Counted from the first letter of the stretch, positions 8,351 to 17,367 are shown. The stretch: DNA of 64,000 nucleotides from Streptomyces sp. SJL17-4 (GCF_036826855.1 NZ_CP104578.1:2790001-2854000); one strand, 5' to 3'. The notes: a model not told the origin generated them from the letters alone. Translations and numbers: made by a program.

Positions 8351-9769
8351 TCAGACGCCCGCCCGCGCCTTCTCCTCCCCCTCCTCCGCCCGCTGATCCG
8401 GGACCGGCGCGTCACCGGCCGGCGCATGGTCGTCCACCAGCGTCTTCTCGTCGAACGGCACCCGCCCGGCCAGCACCTCCGCCACCCGCTCCTTGTCGAT
8501 CTCCTTCGTCCACGTGCCGACGAGCACCGTGGCGACCGCGTTGCCCGCGAAGTTGGTCAGCGCGCGCGCCTCGCTCATGAAGCGGTCGATGCCGACGATC
8601 AGGCCCACGCCGTCGACCAGCTCGGGCCGGTGCGACTGGAGGCCGCCCGCGAGGGTGGCGAGACCGGCGCCGGTGACACCCGCCGCCCCCTTCGAGGCGA
8701 TGATCATGAACACGAGCAGGGAGATCTGCTCACCGACGGAGAGCGGGTCACCCATCGCCTCGGCGACGAAGAGCGAGGCCATCGTGAGGTAGATCGCGGT
8801 GCCGTCGAGGTTGAAGGAGTAGCCGGTCGGCACGGTGATGCCGACGACCGGCTTGCTGACACCCAGGTGCTCCATCTTCGCGATGAGCCGCGGCAGCGCG
8901 GACTCGGACGAGGAGGTGGAGAGGATCAGCAGGAACTCGCGGCCCAGGTACCTGAGGAGGGTCCAGATGTTGAGCCCGGCGACCAGCCGGAGGAGCGTCC
9001 CGAGGACCACGAACACGAAGATCGCGCAGGTCAGATAGAAGCCGATCATGATGACGGCGAGAGACTTCAGCGCGTCGACACCGGTCGCGCCGACGACGGC
9101 CGCGATCGCGCCGAACGCGCCGACCGGCGCGACCCACATGATCATGCCGAGGATGCGGAACACGAGCCGCTGGATGTGCCCGATCCCACGCAGAACCGGC
9201 TCGCCCGCCGCGCCCATGGCCTGGAGCGCGAAACCGGCGAGCAGCGCGACGAGGAGGGTCTGGAGGACCTCGCCCTCGGTGAAGGCGGAGACGATGGTCG
9301 TGGGGATGATCCCGAGCAGGAACTCCGGCGTGGACTCGCTCGCGCCCTCGGCCTGCTTGGCGCCGGCCTCGGCCAGTTCCTTGGTGAGGTGGAGACCGGA
9401 GCCGGGCTCCAGGATGTTGCCGACGACGAGGCCGATCCCGAGGGCGACGGTCGACATGAGGAGGAAGTAGCCGAGGGCGAGACCGCCGACGGCGCCGACC
9501 TTCGCGGCCTTCCGGACCGATCCGACGCCGAGCACGATCGTGCAGAAGATGATCGGCGAGATCATCATCTTGATCAGATTGACGAAGCCGGTGCCCAGCG
9601 GCTTCAGCTCGACGGCGACGCCGGGCGCCAGGAACCCGACCGCGATGCCGAGCACCACGGCTCCGATCACGGCCAGATACAGATAGTGCGTACGGTCCCG
9701 TCGTGCGGCCACGGGGTCCTCCTCGTGCTGATGGGTGTCCACGTCCCGGTGGACTCCGAGAGCATCCAT
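8351..9769 (-). CDS. dctA: C4-dicarboxylate:cation symporter (DctA type)
   Basis: A 472-aa membrane protein of the DAACS family that imports succinate, fumarate or malate. It has about eight transmembrane segments and two re-entrant loops. Signatures are the serine-rich loop STSSSESALPRLI, the substrate/cation segment GYSFNLDGTAIYLT, and the C-terminal IVGIDRFMSEARALTNFAGNAVATV. The C-terminal tail is charged. ATG 9767-9769 is used; a GTG 36 nt downstream with an upstream GGAG is an alternative. It is divergent from a DcuS/DcuR-type two-component system, which is the usual genetic context for induction by external dicarboxylates. Confidence 0.94.
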   Translation of the reverse strand: MDALGVHRDVDTHQHEEDPVAARRDRTHYLYLAVIGAVVLGIAVGFLAPGVAVELKPLGTGFVNLIKMMISPIIFCTIVLGVGSVRKAAKVGAVGGLALGYFLLMSTVALGIGLVVGNILEPGSGLHLTKELAEAGAKQAEGASESTPEFLLGIIPTTIVSAFTEGEVLQTLLVALLAGFALQAMGAAGEPVLRGIGHIQRLVFRILGMIMWVAPVGAFGAIAAVVGATGVDALKSLAVIMIGFYLTCAIFVFVVLGTLLRLVAGLNIWTLLRYLGREFLLILSTSSSESALPRLIAKMEHLGVSKPVVGITVPTGYSFNLDGTAIYLTMASLFVAEAMGDPLSVGEQISLLVFMIIASKGAAGVTGAGLATLAGGLQSHRPELVDGVGLIVGIDRFMSEARALTNFAGNAVATVLVGTWTKEIDKERVAEVLAGRVPFDEKTLVDDHAPAGDAPVPDQRAEEGEEKARAGV

Positions 9770-9775
9770 CAGCCT

Positions 9776-9827
9776 GTGACCGGGGTCACGGTTACGTACG
9801 TTTCGTTCACGACCGAACCGTACGTAA
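9776..9827. promoter_or_regulatory. Operator region between dctA and its two-component system
   Basis: Two dyads lie side by side. GTGACC-GG-GGTCAC (9776-9789) is a perfect 14-bp palindrome. At 9792-9827, arms of 15 bp (TTACGTACG + TTTCGT) are complementary at 13 of 15 positions around a 6-bp centre. The larger dyad starts 23 bp upstream of the dctA ATG. Both are candidate sites for the adjacent response regulator. Confidence 0.6.
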
Positions 9828-9964
9828 GGGTCGGACGGGAAGGACGGGGCGGACGGTGAGGGGGCGGCAAGGAGGCCGGTAAAGGGTCGGACGGGGAGGG
9901 CGGCGAGGGAACGATTCGGGAACGCAATGCGTCGGCGCCCCGTCCCACGTGCACACTTACCCGC

Positions 9965-11896
9965 ATGCGTTTCCCCCTCCCCCACCCCCGCAGCCTGGCC
10001 GGCCAGCTCTTCGCGATGCAGGTCGTGCTCGTGGCCGTCGTCGTGGCCGGGTGCGCGGTCTTCGCATACGTCACGGACCGGACACAGGCCGAGGAGACCG
10101 CACGGCGCCAGGCCACCGCGACCGCCGCGGCCGTCGCCGACTCCCCCTCCGTGGTCGCCGCGGCCCGCTCCGCCGACCCCACGGCGGCGCTCCAGCCGTA
10201 CGCCGAGGCGCTGCGCCGCCACGCGGGCGTGGCCTTCGTGGTGATCATGGCGCCGGACGGCACGCGCTGGACCCACCCCGAGCCGGAGCAGATCGGCCGG
10301 ACGTACCTCGGTCACATCGAGGAGGCGGCGGCGGGCCGGACGTACTCCGAGACCCACCTGGGGGTGCTCGGTCCCTCCGTACGGACGGTGGCACCGGTCT
10401 TCGACGGCGGCCGCGTCGTCGCCCTGGTCAGCGCGGGCATCACGATCGACAAGATCAGCGAGCAGGTACGGGAGCAGGTCACCGCGCTGCTCGGCATGGC
10501 GGGCGCGGCGCTCGCGCTCGGCGGGGCGGGGACGTACGTGGTCAACGCGCGACTGCGGCGCCACACGCACGGCATGAACGCGACGGAACTGAGCCGGATG
10601 CACGACTACCACGAGGCCGCGCTGCACGCGGTCCGCGAAGGGCTCGTGATGCTCGACGGACGGCGGCGGATCGCGCTCATCAACGACGGGGCGCGGGAGC
10701 TGCTCGGCCTGGACGAGGGGGTCGTCGGCCGTCCGGCGGCGGAACTCGGCCTCCCCGCGACGCTGACCGGCGCGCTGCTGTCCTCTGAGCCGCGGGTCGA
10801 CGAGACGCATCTGACGGCGGACCGGGTACTGGTCGTCAACACCCGGCCGGTGGTGGGCGGGGAGCGGCGCGGCACCGTCGCCACGCTCCGGGACCGTACG
10901 GAACTCCAGGCGCTGTCGGGCGAGTTGGATTCGGAGCGGGGGTTCACGGAGGCACTCCGCTCGCAGGCCCACGAGGCGGCGAACCGGCTGCACACCGTCG
11001 TGTCGCTCATCGAACTGGGCCGGGTGGCGGAGGCGGTGGAGTTCGCGACGGCGGAGCTGGAGCTGGCCCAGGCGCTCACCGACCGGGTCGTGGACGCCGT
11101 CGGGGAGCCGGTGCTCGCGGCGCTGCTGCTCGGCAAGGCCGCGCAGGCGAACGAGCGGGGCGTGGAGCTGGTCCTGACGGAGGACAGCCGCATCGACGAC
11201 GGCCTGGTACCGGCGGCGCTGCCGTCCCGGGACCTGGTGACGATCCTCGGCAACCTCATCGACAACGCGGTGGAGGCGGTGGGCGGCACCCCGCACGCGC
11301 GCGTGACGGTCACGGTCGCGGCGCGCACGGGAGACGGCGAACTGCTCCTCCGGGTCGCCGACACCGGCCCCGGCGTCCGCCCGGCCGACCGCGACGCGGT
11401 CCTGGGCCGGGGCTGGACCACCCGGGGCCCGGGCCGGGGCCTGGGCCTGGCACTGGTGGGCCAGGCGGTCTCCCGGGCGGCGGGCACGCTGGACGTGACG
11501 GACGCGGAGGGGGGCGGGGCGAAGTTCACGGTGCGACTGCCATTGCCGGGCCCGGCGCCCGTACGACTGCCGGTGCCGACGCCGGCACGACCGCCCGCGC
11601 CGACGCCGGCGCCGCGGGAGGCGGGGGCAGAGGCGGCACCGTCGGCCGTCCTCACAACCGGGTCCACTCCGACGCACCACCACCCGCCGACCATCCCACC
11701 CACCATCCCGCCGACAGTGACGGCGACGGCGACGGCCGCGGCACACATCGACGCCCGCGCAGACGCAGGCGCCGACGCCGCAGACGCAGACGCCGCAGGC
11801 GCCGACGCCCTCCCGGCAGCCCCGGCAGCCCCGGCCTCCGGGCCGAGCGGTGACGGCACCCCGCCCCCGTGCGATGCCACGGAGGTGGTCTCGTGA
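9965..11896 (+). CDS. DcuS/CitA-type sensor histidine kinase
   Basis: A 643-aa membrane sensor. TM1 (about 16-36) precedes an extracytoplasmic PAS-like domain with RRHAGVAFVVIMAPDGTRWTH, followed by TM2 (about 172-194), a cytoplasmic PAS domain and the phospho-acceptor segment SQAHEAANRLHT (His336). The ATPase domain has the N box ILGNLIDNAVEA, DTGPGV and GRGLGLALV. Residues 527-643 form an unusual Pro/Thr/Ala-rich and then Ala/Asp/Gly-rich tail not expected in this family. GTGA overlaps with the regulator gene. The most likely signal is an extracellular C4-dicarboxylate, from its position next to dctA. Confidence 0.92.
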   Translation: MRFPLPHPRSLAGQLFAMQVVLVAVVVAGCAVFAYVTDRTQAEETARRQATATAAAVADSPSVVAAARSADPTAALQPYAEALRRHAGVAFVVIMAPDGTRWTHPEPEQIGRTYLGHIEEAAAGRTYSETHLGVLGPSVRTVAPVFDGGRVVALVSAGITIDKISEQVREQVTALLGMAGAALALGGAGTYVVNARLRRHTHGMNATELSRMHDYHEAALHAVREGLVMLDGRRRIALINDGARELLGLDEGVVGRPAAELGLPATLTGALLSSEPRVDETHLTADRVLVVNTRPVVGGERRGTVATLRDRTELQALSGELDSERGFTEALRSQAHEAANRLHTVVSLIELGRVAEAVEFATAELELAQALTDRVVDAVGEPVLAALLLGKAAQANERGVELVLTEDSRIDDGLVPAALPSRDLVTILGNLIDNAVEAVGGTPHARVTVTVAARTGDGELLLRVADTGPGVRPADRDAVLGRGWTTRGPGRGLGLALVGQAVSRAAGTLDVTDAEGGGAKFTVRLPLPGPAPVRLPVPTPARPPAPTPAPREAGAEAAPSAVLTTGSTPTHHHPPTIPPTIPPTVTATATAAAHIDARADAGADAADADAAGADALPAAPAAPASGPSGDGTPPPCDATEVVS

Positions 11897-12588
11897 GTAC
11901 CGCTCCCCTGCGGGTGCTCGTCGTCGAGGACGATCCCGTCGCCGCCGACGCCCATGCCCTCTACGCCGGGCGCGTCGACGGGTTCACCGTCGTCGGTGTC
12001 GCCCACTCCCGGGCCGCCGCCGTGCGCGTGCTCGAGCGGACGCCCGTCGATCTGATCCTGCTCGATCTCTATCTGCCCGACGGCCACGGCCTCCAGCTGC
12101 TGCGCGCGCTGCGCGCCGCCGGGCACTCCGCCGACGTCATCGCCGTGACCTCCGCCCGCGACCTGGCCATCGTCCGTGAGGGCGTCTCGCTCGGGGTCGT
12201 CCAGTACGTCCTCAAGCCCTTCGCCTTCGCGACCCTGCGGGACCGGCTCGCCCGGTACGCCGAGTTCCGGGCGACCGCCGGCGAGGCCTCCGGGCAGGAG
12301 GAGGTCGACCGGGCGCTCGCCACCCTCCGGGCCCCGCACCCCACCACCCTGCCCAAGGGCCTGAGCGCTCCCACCCTGGAGTCCGTCACCCGGACCCTCC
12401 GGTCCACCTCGGGCGGGCTCACCGCCGCCGAGGCCGGGACGGCCGTCGGGATCTCCCGGATCACCGCGCGGCGCTACCTCGAACATTTGGTGGCCGAGGG
12501 CCGGGCCGTACGCGCCCCGCAGTACGGTCAGATCGGACGGCCGGAGCTCCAGTACCGCTGGCTCGACGGCCCCGCCCGCGGTCACTGA
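11893..12588 (+). CDS. DcuR/CitB-type response regulator
   Basis: A 231-aa regulator. The receiver domain has acidic pocket VVEDD (residues 11-14), phospho-acceptor Asp58 in LILLDLYLPDG and the conserved KPF lysine. A C-terminal HTH (GLTAAEAGTAVGISRITARRYLEHL) is typical of the CitB/DcuR class. GTG 11893 overlaps the kinase stop and has GGAGG upstream. It is predicted to activate dctA through the dyads upstream of that gene. Confidence 0.93.
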   Translation: MSTAPLRVLVVEDDPVAADAHALYAGRVDGFTVVGVAHSRAAAVRVLERTPVDLILLDLYLPDGHGLQLLRALRAAGHSADVIAVTSARDLAIVREGVSLGVVQYVLKPFAFATLRDRLARYAEFRATAGEASGQEEVDRALATLRAPHPTTLPKGLSAPTLESVTRTLRSTSGGLTAAEAGTAVGISRITARRYLEHLVAEGRAVRAPQYGQIGRPELQYRWLDGPARGH

Positions 12589-12690
12589 TCGTCTTCTCTC
12601 CCGCCACCCGCGGTTACCGATCGGTTCCCACGTTCCTACGACTTCACATGTTGGGCGAACGCACCGTAGCCAGCCGTCACCCTCCGCACC

Positions 12691-12696
12691 TACGGT
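12691..12696 (+). promoter_or_regulatory. -10 box of leaderless HTH gene
   Basis: TACGGT lies exactly 6 nt before the GTG at 12703 and no Shine-Dalgarno sequence precedes the start. Confidence 0.45.
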
Positions 12697-12702
12697 GACC
12701 GG

Positions 12703-13374
12703 GTGCACCAACCCTCACCACCCTTCAATGCCCTGGCCGCGCGGCGCTTCCGCGAGGGGCTCGGCATGACCCCCGGCCACGTCGCGTACGGCCTGCGCGC
12801 GCAGTACGGCCTCTTCGTCACCCCCGACACCGTCGCCGCCTGGGAACGCGGCCGGGCCCTCCCGAGCGAGCAGGAACTCACCGCCCTCGCGGGCGTCCTG
12901 TGGTGTGCCCCCGCCGAGCTCATCGCCGCCGCCACCACGCTCCGGGAGCACCGGATGGCGCGCGGCCTCGCCCCCGAGGAGCTGGCCCGGCGGGTCGGCG
13001 TCGCCGCCCACGCGTACCAGCGCATGGAGGACGAGGGCCGCTGGCGCGGCACCGAACGCCAGACGGCCGCCCTCGCCGAGGTCCTCGGTCTCGGCCCGCG
13101 CGCCCTGATCACGGCCACCGGCGGCGACGAGCGCCTCGCCGAGCTGCTGCGGGACGCCACCACGACCCGCTGGCAGGCGTACGTGAAACCGGCGGTGAAG
13201 ATGCTGCCGCTGCCCAGGCAGGCCCTGGAGTACGCCCTCCAGCGGCTGCACACCGACTACCACGCCCGGATGGCGGCGACCAGCAGCTGGGGCGCCTCGG
13301 CCGCCACGGGCGACGAGGGCCGCGCCTATCTCGACGACATCACCGGACACTTCTGGGCCGCAGTCGGCTCCTAG
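12703..13374 (+). CDS. XRE-like helix-turn-helix regulator
   Basis: A 223-aa protein with two consecutive XRE-like segments. The first is around residues 10-65 (FREGLGMTPGHVAYGLRAQY...VAAWERGRALPS) and the second around 80-130 (ARGLAPEELARRVGVAAHAYQRMEDEG). The C-terminal 80 residues are unassigned. The GTG start appears leaderless. It stands just upstream of a tyrosine phosphatase gene with its own promoter. Target genes are unknown. Confidence 0.8.
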   Translation: MHQPSPPFNALAARRFREGLGMTPGHVAYGLRAQYGLFVTPDTVAAWERGRALPSEQELTALAGVLWCAPAELIAAATTLREHRMARGLAPEELARRVGVAAHAYQRMEDEGRWRGTERQTAALAEVLGLGPRALITATGGDERLAELLRDATTTRWQAYVKPAVKMLPLPRQALEYALQRLHTDYHARMAATSSWGASAATGDEGRAYLDDITGHFWAAVGS

Positions 13375-13415
13375 TCGGCCGCCGGAACCCCGGCGCGAAT
13401 CCGCACCCCGCGCCG

Positions 13416-13421
13416 TACATT
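13416..13421 (+). promoter_or_regulatory. -10 box of leaderless tyrosine phosphatase gene
   Basis: TACATT lies 6 nt before GTG 13428, in the gap after the HTH gene. No ribosome binding site is visible. Confidence 0.5.
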
Positions 13422-13427
13422 GGCGCC

Positions 13428-14168
13428 GTGAGACGACACATAACCTTCGAACGACTCCACAACTTCCGTGACCTGGGCGGTTATCGGACCGCCGACGGCG
13501 GGACCGTGCGGTGGGAGACCCTCTACCGCTCCGACTCCCTCGCCAAGCTCGCGGACGCCGGACCCACCGATCTGGAGCGCTTCCGCGCACTCGACGTGAC
13601 CACGGTGATCGACCTGCGCTACCCGTGGGAGATCGCCGCCAAGGGCCGTCTCCCGGAGACCGAGGGCGTCTCCTGGCACAACCTCTCCATCGAGCACCGC
13701 CCCTACGACCAGGCGGAGATCGACCCGGACCTCGACCCGTGGCGCTACCTCGCCGACCGGTTCGCCGAGGTCGCCGAGGACGGCGCGGTGGAACTCCGTA
13801 CGGCCCTGGAGGTCATCGCCGCGGCCGACGGTCCGCTCGTCTTCCACTGCGCGTCCGGGAAGGACCGTACGGGGCTGCTGGCCGCGGTCGTCCTCGCCCT
13901 CCTGGGCGTTCCGGACGAGGAGATCCTCGCGGACTTCGCGCTCACCGAGCTGGCCACGGAACGGCTGATCGCCGACTGGCGGGCCTCCCACCCCGGCCGC
14001 GAGCTGCGCTGGCCGGGCTACGGCCGGGCACCCGCCGACATCATCCGGCTCTTCCTCGCCGACCTGCGCGCCCGGTACGGCTCCGTGGACGCGTACGTCA
14101 CCGGTCACGTCGGGCTCGCCCCGACGGCGGTGACGGCCCTCAGGGCCCGCCTGGTCGAGAGGCCCTAG
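13428..14168 (+). CDS. Protein tyrosine (dual-specificity) phosphatase, MptpB-like
   Basis: A 246-aa phosphatase with the P-loop HCASGKDRTG (Cys141 nucleophile, Arg147). The N-terminal NFRDLGGYRTADGGTVRW with LYRSDSL is diagnostic of the Y_phosphatase3 family that includes M. tuberculosis PtpB. There is no signal peptide, so it is probably cytoplasmic. The GTG start is supported by the leaderless promoter. It is followed 94 bp later by a Ser/Thr kinase gene, suggesting a local phospho-signalling group. Confidence 0.92.
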   Translation: MRRHITFERLHNFRDLGGYRTADGGTVRWETLYRSDSLAKLADAGPTDLERFRALDVTTVIDLRYPWEIAAKGRLPETEGVSWHNLSIEHRPYDQAEIDPDLDPWRYLADRFAEVAEDGAVELRTALEVIAAADGPLVFHCASGKDRTGLLAAVVLALLGVPDEEILADFALTELATERLIADWRASHPGRELRWPGYGRAPADIIRLFLADLRARYGSVDAYVTGHVGLAPTAVTALRARLVERP

Positions 14169-14262
14169 GGACTGCGGGGAGAGCCGTGCCGGGGTCAGTA
14201 GGATCTCGGCGGACGTGCGGCGCTACGGCGCCATGGGGGGCCTGTGCCGTGGGGGGACTGGG

Positions 14263-15969
14263 ATGAAACCGCTCGACGACTCCGAGCCGACCGAGGTCGG
14301 TCCGTACCGGCTGCTCGCCGAGCTGGGCCACGGCGGCATGGGCCGTGTGCTCCTGGGCGCGGCCCACGACGGCCGGCTCGCCGCCGTCAAGCAGGTGCAC
14401 GCCCGCTTCGCGTCCGACGACGACTTCCGGGCCCGCTTCCGCCGCGAGGTCGCCGCCTCCCGCCGGGTCTCCGGCGCCTACACGGCGGCCGTGATGGACG
14501 CCGACGCGGACGCCGCCCTCCCCTGGCTCGCCTCGGTGTTCGTGACCGGACCCTCGCTGGGGGCGGCGGTCCGGGAGACCGGTCCGCTGCCCGAGGCGGC
14601 CGTGCGCCGGCTCGCCCTGGGCCTGGCGACGGCGCTGGTCGAGATCCACCGGGTGGGGCTGATCCACCGCGACCTCAAGCCCGAGAACGTCCTGCTCGCG
14701 GAGGACGGGGTCCGGGTCATCGACTTCGGCATCGCGCGGGCGGTGGAGCCCGCGGGCTCGGCCGAGCCGACGCAGCTGACGCAGACCGGCTGGGTCATCG
14801 GCTCGCCGCCGTTCATGTCGCCCGAGCAGGCGGAGAGCCGGGAGCTGACCCCCGCGAGCGATGTGTTCTCGCTCGGCGCGATCCTGGTCCTCGCGCTGAC
14901 CGGCGCGTCCCCGTTCGCCGGCACGTCGACCTTCCAGACGCTCACCAACGTGGTGCAGAACGCCCCCGATCTGAGCCGGGTGCCGGCGGGGCTGCGCGGG
15001 ATCGTCGAGGAGTGCCTCGCCAAGGACCCGGCCGCCCGGCCCACGCCGGCCCGGCTGATCGGACTCCTCGGCCCGGTCCCGCCGGCCGCCCGCGTCTGGC
15101 CCCCGGCGGTCCACGCCCTGGTGGCCGACCAGCAGAGCCGTATCGCCGCGCTGCTCGGCGAGGTACCGGCCCCGACCCCCACGGTCGTCGTGCCGCCGCC
15201 TCGCCCTACGGACGTGCCCGAGACGCCTGCCCGGCCGACGGCCCACCCGACGGCTCACCCGATGGTCCATCCCACGGCCCATCCGACCGCACAGCCAGCC
15301 GCACAGCCGACCGCACAGCCGGCCGCACAGCCGACGGTCACGGCGCCCGCGCGAATCCCCGCGCCCTCGTCCGTTCCTGCTCCTCAGGAGCAGCCGCGGC
15401 GGCGAGGGCGCGGGAGGACCGTCGCGCTCGTCGCCGCGGGGCTGCTCGTCGTGGCGGGGACGGGGGTCGGCGGGTACTTCCTGCTGAGGCAGGACCCGGG
15501 CGCCGACAGGTACCGCACCCTGCCCACCTGCCAGGAGGCGAACCCCGCACTCCCCTCGTACGAGCGGCAGCCGGAGCGGGACTTCTCCGTCACCCGCTCC
15601 GACGGCCCGGAGATCCGCTGCTCCTGGACCACGGGGAGGTCGACCGGGTCGAAGGCCGAGAGCGCCGAGATCTGGTGGAACCTCAAGGTCCCCACGGGCA
15701 AGCAGGGTGAGGCGACGGACCGCCAGAAGGCCGAGCACGCCGCGCAGTCGGCCGACGGCGCCACCGCGGACCTGGACATCGGCGACGAGGCGTACTGGGC
15801 GGTCGTCTCGGAAGGCGAGGGCGACTGCGTCCTGCACCTGCGCGACAGCAATCTCACCGTACGCGTCTCGGTCACGCTCAGGACCAAGGGCGATCCCGAG
15901 ACGAACTGCCGGCCGGAGGCCGTGAGCGTCGCCAGAAGCGCGCTCGACGTCCCGGTCCTGAGTCCTTGA
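14263..15969 (+). CDS. Membrane Ser/Thr protein kinase (PknB-like)
   Basis: A 568-aa one-pass membrane kinase. Its Hanks-type domain spans about residues 15-275: glycine loop LGHGGMGRV, Lys43 in AAVKQVH, catalytic HRDLKPEN (Asp137), DFG Asp154 and activation-loop GSPPFMSPEQ. It is followed by a proline linker with repeated PTAHPTA/PTAQPAA units coded near 15238-15340, a TM segment about 385-407 (VALVAAGLLVVAGTGVGGYF), and a roughly 155-residue extracellular domain with paired cysteines. ATG 14263 has GGGGGA 7 nt upstream. It converges with a membrane HTH protein. Substrates are unknown. Confidence 0.94.
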   Translation: MKPLDDSEPTEVGPYRLLAELGHGGMGRVLLGAAHDGRLAAVKQVHARFASDDDFRARFRREVAASRRVSGAYTAAVMDADADAALPWLASVFVTGPSLGAAVRETGPLPEAAVRRLALGLATALVEIHRVGLIHRDLKPENVLLAEDGVRVIDFGIARAVEPAGSAEPTQLTQTGWVIGSPPFMSPEQAESRELTPASDVFSLGAILVLALTGASPFAGTSTFQTLTNVVQNAPDLSRVPAGLRGIVEECLAKDPAARPTPARLIGLLGPVPPAARVWPPAVHALVADQQSRIAALLGEVPAPTPTVVVPPPRPTDVPETPARPTAHPTAHPMVHPTAHPTAQPAAQPTAQPAAQPTVTAPARIPAPSSVPAPQEQPRRRGRGRTVALVAAGLLVVAGTGVGGYFLLRQDPGADRYRTLPTCQEANPALPSYERQPERDFSVTRSDGPEIRCSWTTGRSTGSKAESAEIWWNLKVPTGKQGEATDRQKAEHAAQSADGATADLDIGDEAYWAVVSEGEGDCVLHLRDSNLTVRVSVTLRTKGDPETNCRPEAVSVARSALDVPVLSP

Positions 15970-15987
15970 CCCCGTTCCGGTTCCCGC

Positions 15988-17220
15988 TCAGTCGCGCCGG
16001 TCGAAGGAGAAGAGCTGGCCGGCCCCGTCCGGCGTACAGGGCGCCTGGGCCAGTCGTGCCCAGGCGGCCTTGCGGTCGCCGACGACGGTGACGCAGGTGC
16101 CCGGCGTCGCGGAGCCGACGGGGACGATCCGGTAGCCGCGGACGGGGCCCTGGGGAGTGCCGTACGGCTCCAGGGCGAAGGCCTCGACCCGACTGGGGTC
16201 CCCGCACTCGGAGTCCTCGTACGCGGAGTCGGGTATCCGGCCGCCGGAGGGTATGCCGGAGCAGCCGGGGCCGAAGTCGGGGTGGTCGGAGACGATCCTC
16301 CACCGGCCGGTGCCCACCGTGGCGAGGGAGTAGAGCGGGAAGTCCGACTCGGCGCACGGCGCCTGATGGACCTGCCCGGTGCGGGTGCCGCGCCGCTCCG
16401 CGAGGCAGAAGTCGGTGCCGGCCACCCGGATGCGTACGTCTCCGGCGGCGGGGGCCACGGCGGTGGCGGTACGGGGCGGCTGACCCGCGGGACCGGTGCC
16501 GCCGTCGCGGAGGAGGGCGACGACGCTGGCCCCGGCGAGGACGAGCCCGGCCACGGCGACGGTGGCGACGAGCGCGCGCCGTATGCGGGACGAGGTGCCG
16601 GACGTGGCTCCCGGTGGCTGGGCGCCGGTCTCGCGTCCGGGCCAGGAGGGCGGTGGGCCGACCGTCTCCACCGTCTCGGGCGCCTCTGACGTACGCGCCG
16701 TCCCGGGCGCCTCTGACGTACCCGCCGTCCCGGGCGCCTCTGACGTACCCGCCGTCCCGGGCGCCTCTGACGTACCCGCCGTCCCGGGCGCCTCTGACGT
16801 ACCCGCCGTCCCGGGCGCCTCTGACGTACCCGCCGTATCCGGCGTACCTGAGCTCTCCGCCGTATCCGGCGCCTCAGTGGGCCCCGCCGTCTCCGGAGGC
16901 TCGTCCAAGGGTGCCTCGGCAGCCCCGTACGCCCCCCGTCCCGCCAGCTCCGTCCGTACCGTCCGCCACTCCTCCAGTTCGGCCGGCGTCACCCCGCAGG
17001 CGCGGACGAAGGCGGTCAGCAGTTCCTCGCGGGGCAGGGTCGCGCGGGCCAGCATGTTCGCCACGGTGGACCGGGGCAGGACGTCCCCGCGTGCCTCCGC
17101 GCGGGCCGAGAGCTCGCGGTAGGTCAGGCCCGACCAGTCCTTGAGGGCCTGGAGGCGCGCGAGGAACTCGGCGGGGGTGCGTGCCTCCCGCGGGTCAGGA
17201 GTGTGCCGCCCCGGTGTCAT
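15988..17220 (-). CDS. HTH protein with repeat linker, TM segment and extracellular domain
   Basis: A 410-aa protein. The N-terminal HTH (about 10-80) includes LTYRELSARAEARGDVLPRS and VANMLARATLPREELLTAFV. Next is a low-complexity linker with six copies of a 9-residue unit (TSEAPGTAG), then a TM helix (VATVAVAGLVLAGASVVALL). The C-terminal domain of about 150 residues has several cysteines and a ricin-like pattern (DFCLAERR, RWRIVSDHP). The architecture resembles streptomycete membrane-bound HTH proteins. ATG 17218-17220 is preceded by AGAGG. It is probably a one-component transmembrane regulator, but DNA binding from the membrane is inference. Confidence 0.8.
   Translation of the reverse strand: MTPGRHTPDPREARTPAEFLARLQALKDWSGLTYRELSARAEARGDVLPRSTVANMLARATLPREELLTAFVRACGVTPAELEEWRTVRTELAGRGAYGAAEAPLDEPPETAGPTEAPDTAESSGTPDTAGTSEAPGTAGTSEAPGTAGTSEAPGTAGTSEAPGTAGTSEAPGTARTSEAPETVETVGPPPSWPGRETGAQPPGATSGTSSRIRRALVATVAVAGLVLAGASVVALLRDGGTGPAGQPPRTATAVAPAAGDVRIRVAGTDFCLAERRGTRTGQVHQAPCAESDFPLYSLATVGTGRWRIVSDHPDFGPGCSGIPSGGRIPDSAYEDSECGDPSRVEAFALEPYGTPQGPVRGYRIVPVGSATPGTCVTVVGDRKAAWARLAQAPCTPDGAGQLFSFDRRD
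16681..16842. repeat. 27-bp tandem repeat (six units) in coding sequence
   Basis: Six nearly identical 27-bp units start at 16681, 16708, 16735, 16762, 16789 and 16816. Each encodes nine residues of the linker of the membrane HTH protein, so copy-number change keeps the frame. Confidence 0.92.
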
Positions 17221-17258
17221 CCGCGCCTCTTCCCTTCGAACGAGCCCACCGAACTCCG

Positions 17259-17284
17259 CCGGACATGAGTTGGGACATGTCCGG
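17259..17284 (-). promoter_or_regulatory. Candidate operator of the membrane HTH gene
   Basis: CCGGACAT and ATGTCCGG are perfect 8-bp arms around a 10-bp centre, 39-64 bp upstream of the start. GGACATG is also repeated directly within it. This is a probable autoregulatory site. Confidence 0.5.
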
Positions 17285-17331
17285 GACAGCCCCAAGCCTT
17301 GTTGATCTCACGCTTCGGCTCAAGAGTGGAA

Positions 17332-17358
17332 CCCGGCATTTCCAGGGGTGATGCCGGG
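17332..17358. terminator. Secondary hairpin near pfkA terminator
   Basis: CCCGGCAT and ATGCCGGG form an 8-bp stem with an 11-nt loop next to the stronger pfkA terminator. Confidence 0.4.
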
Positions 17359-17367
17359 CACAGCGCA

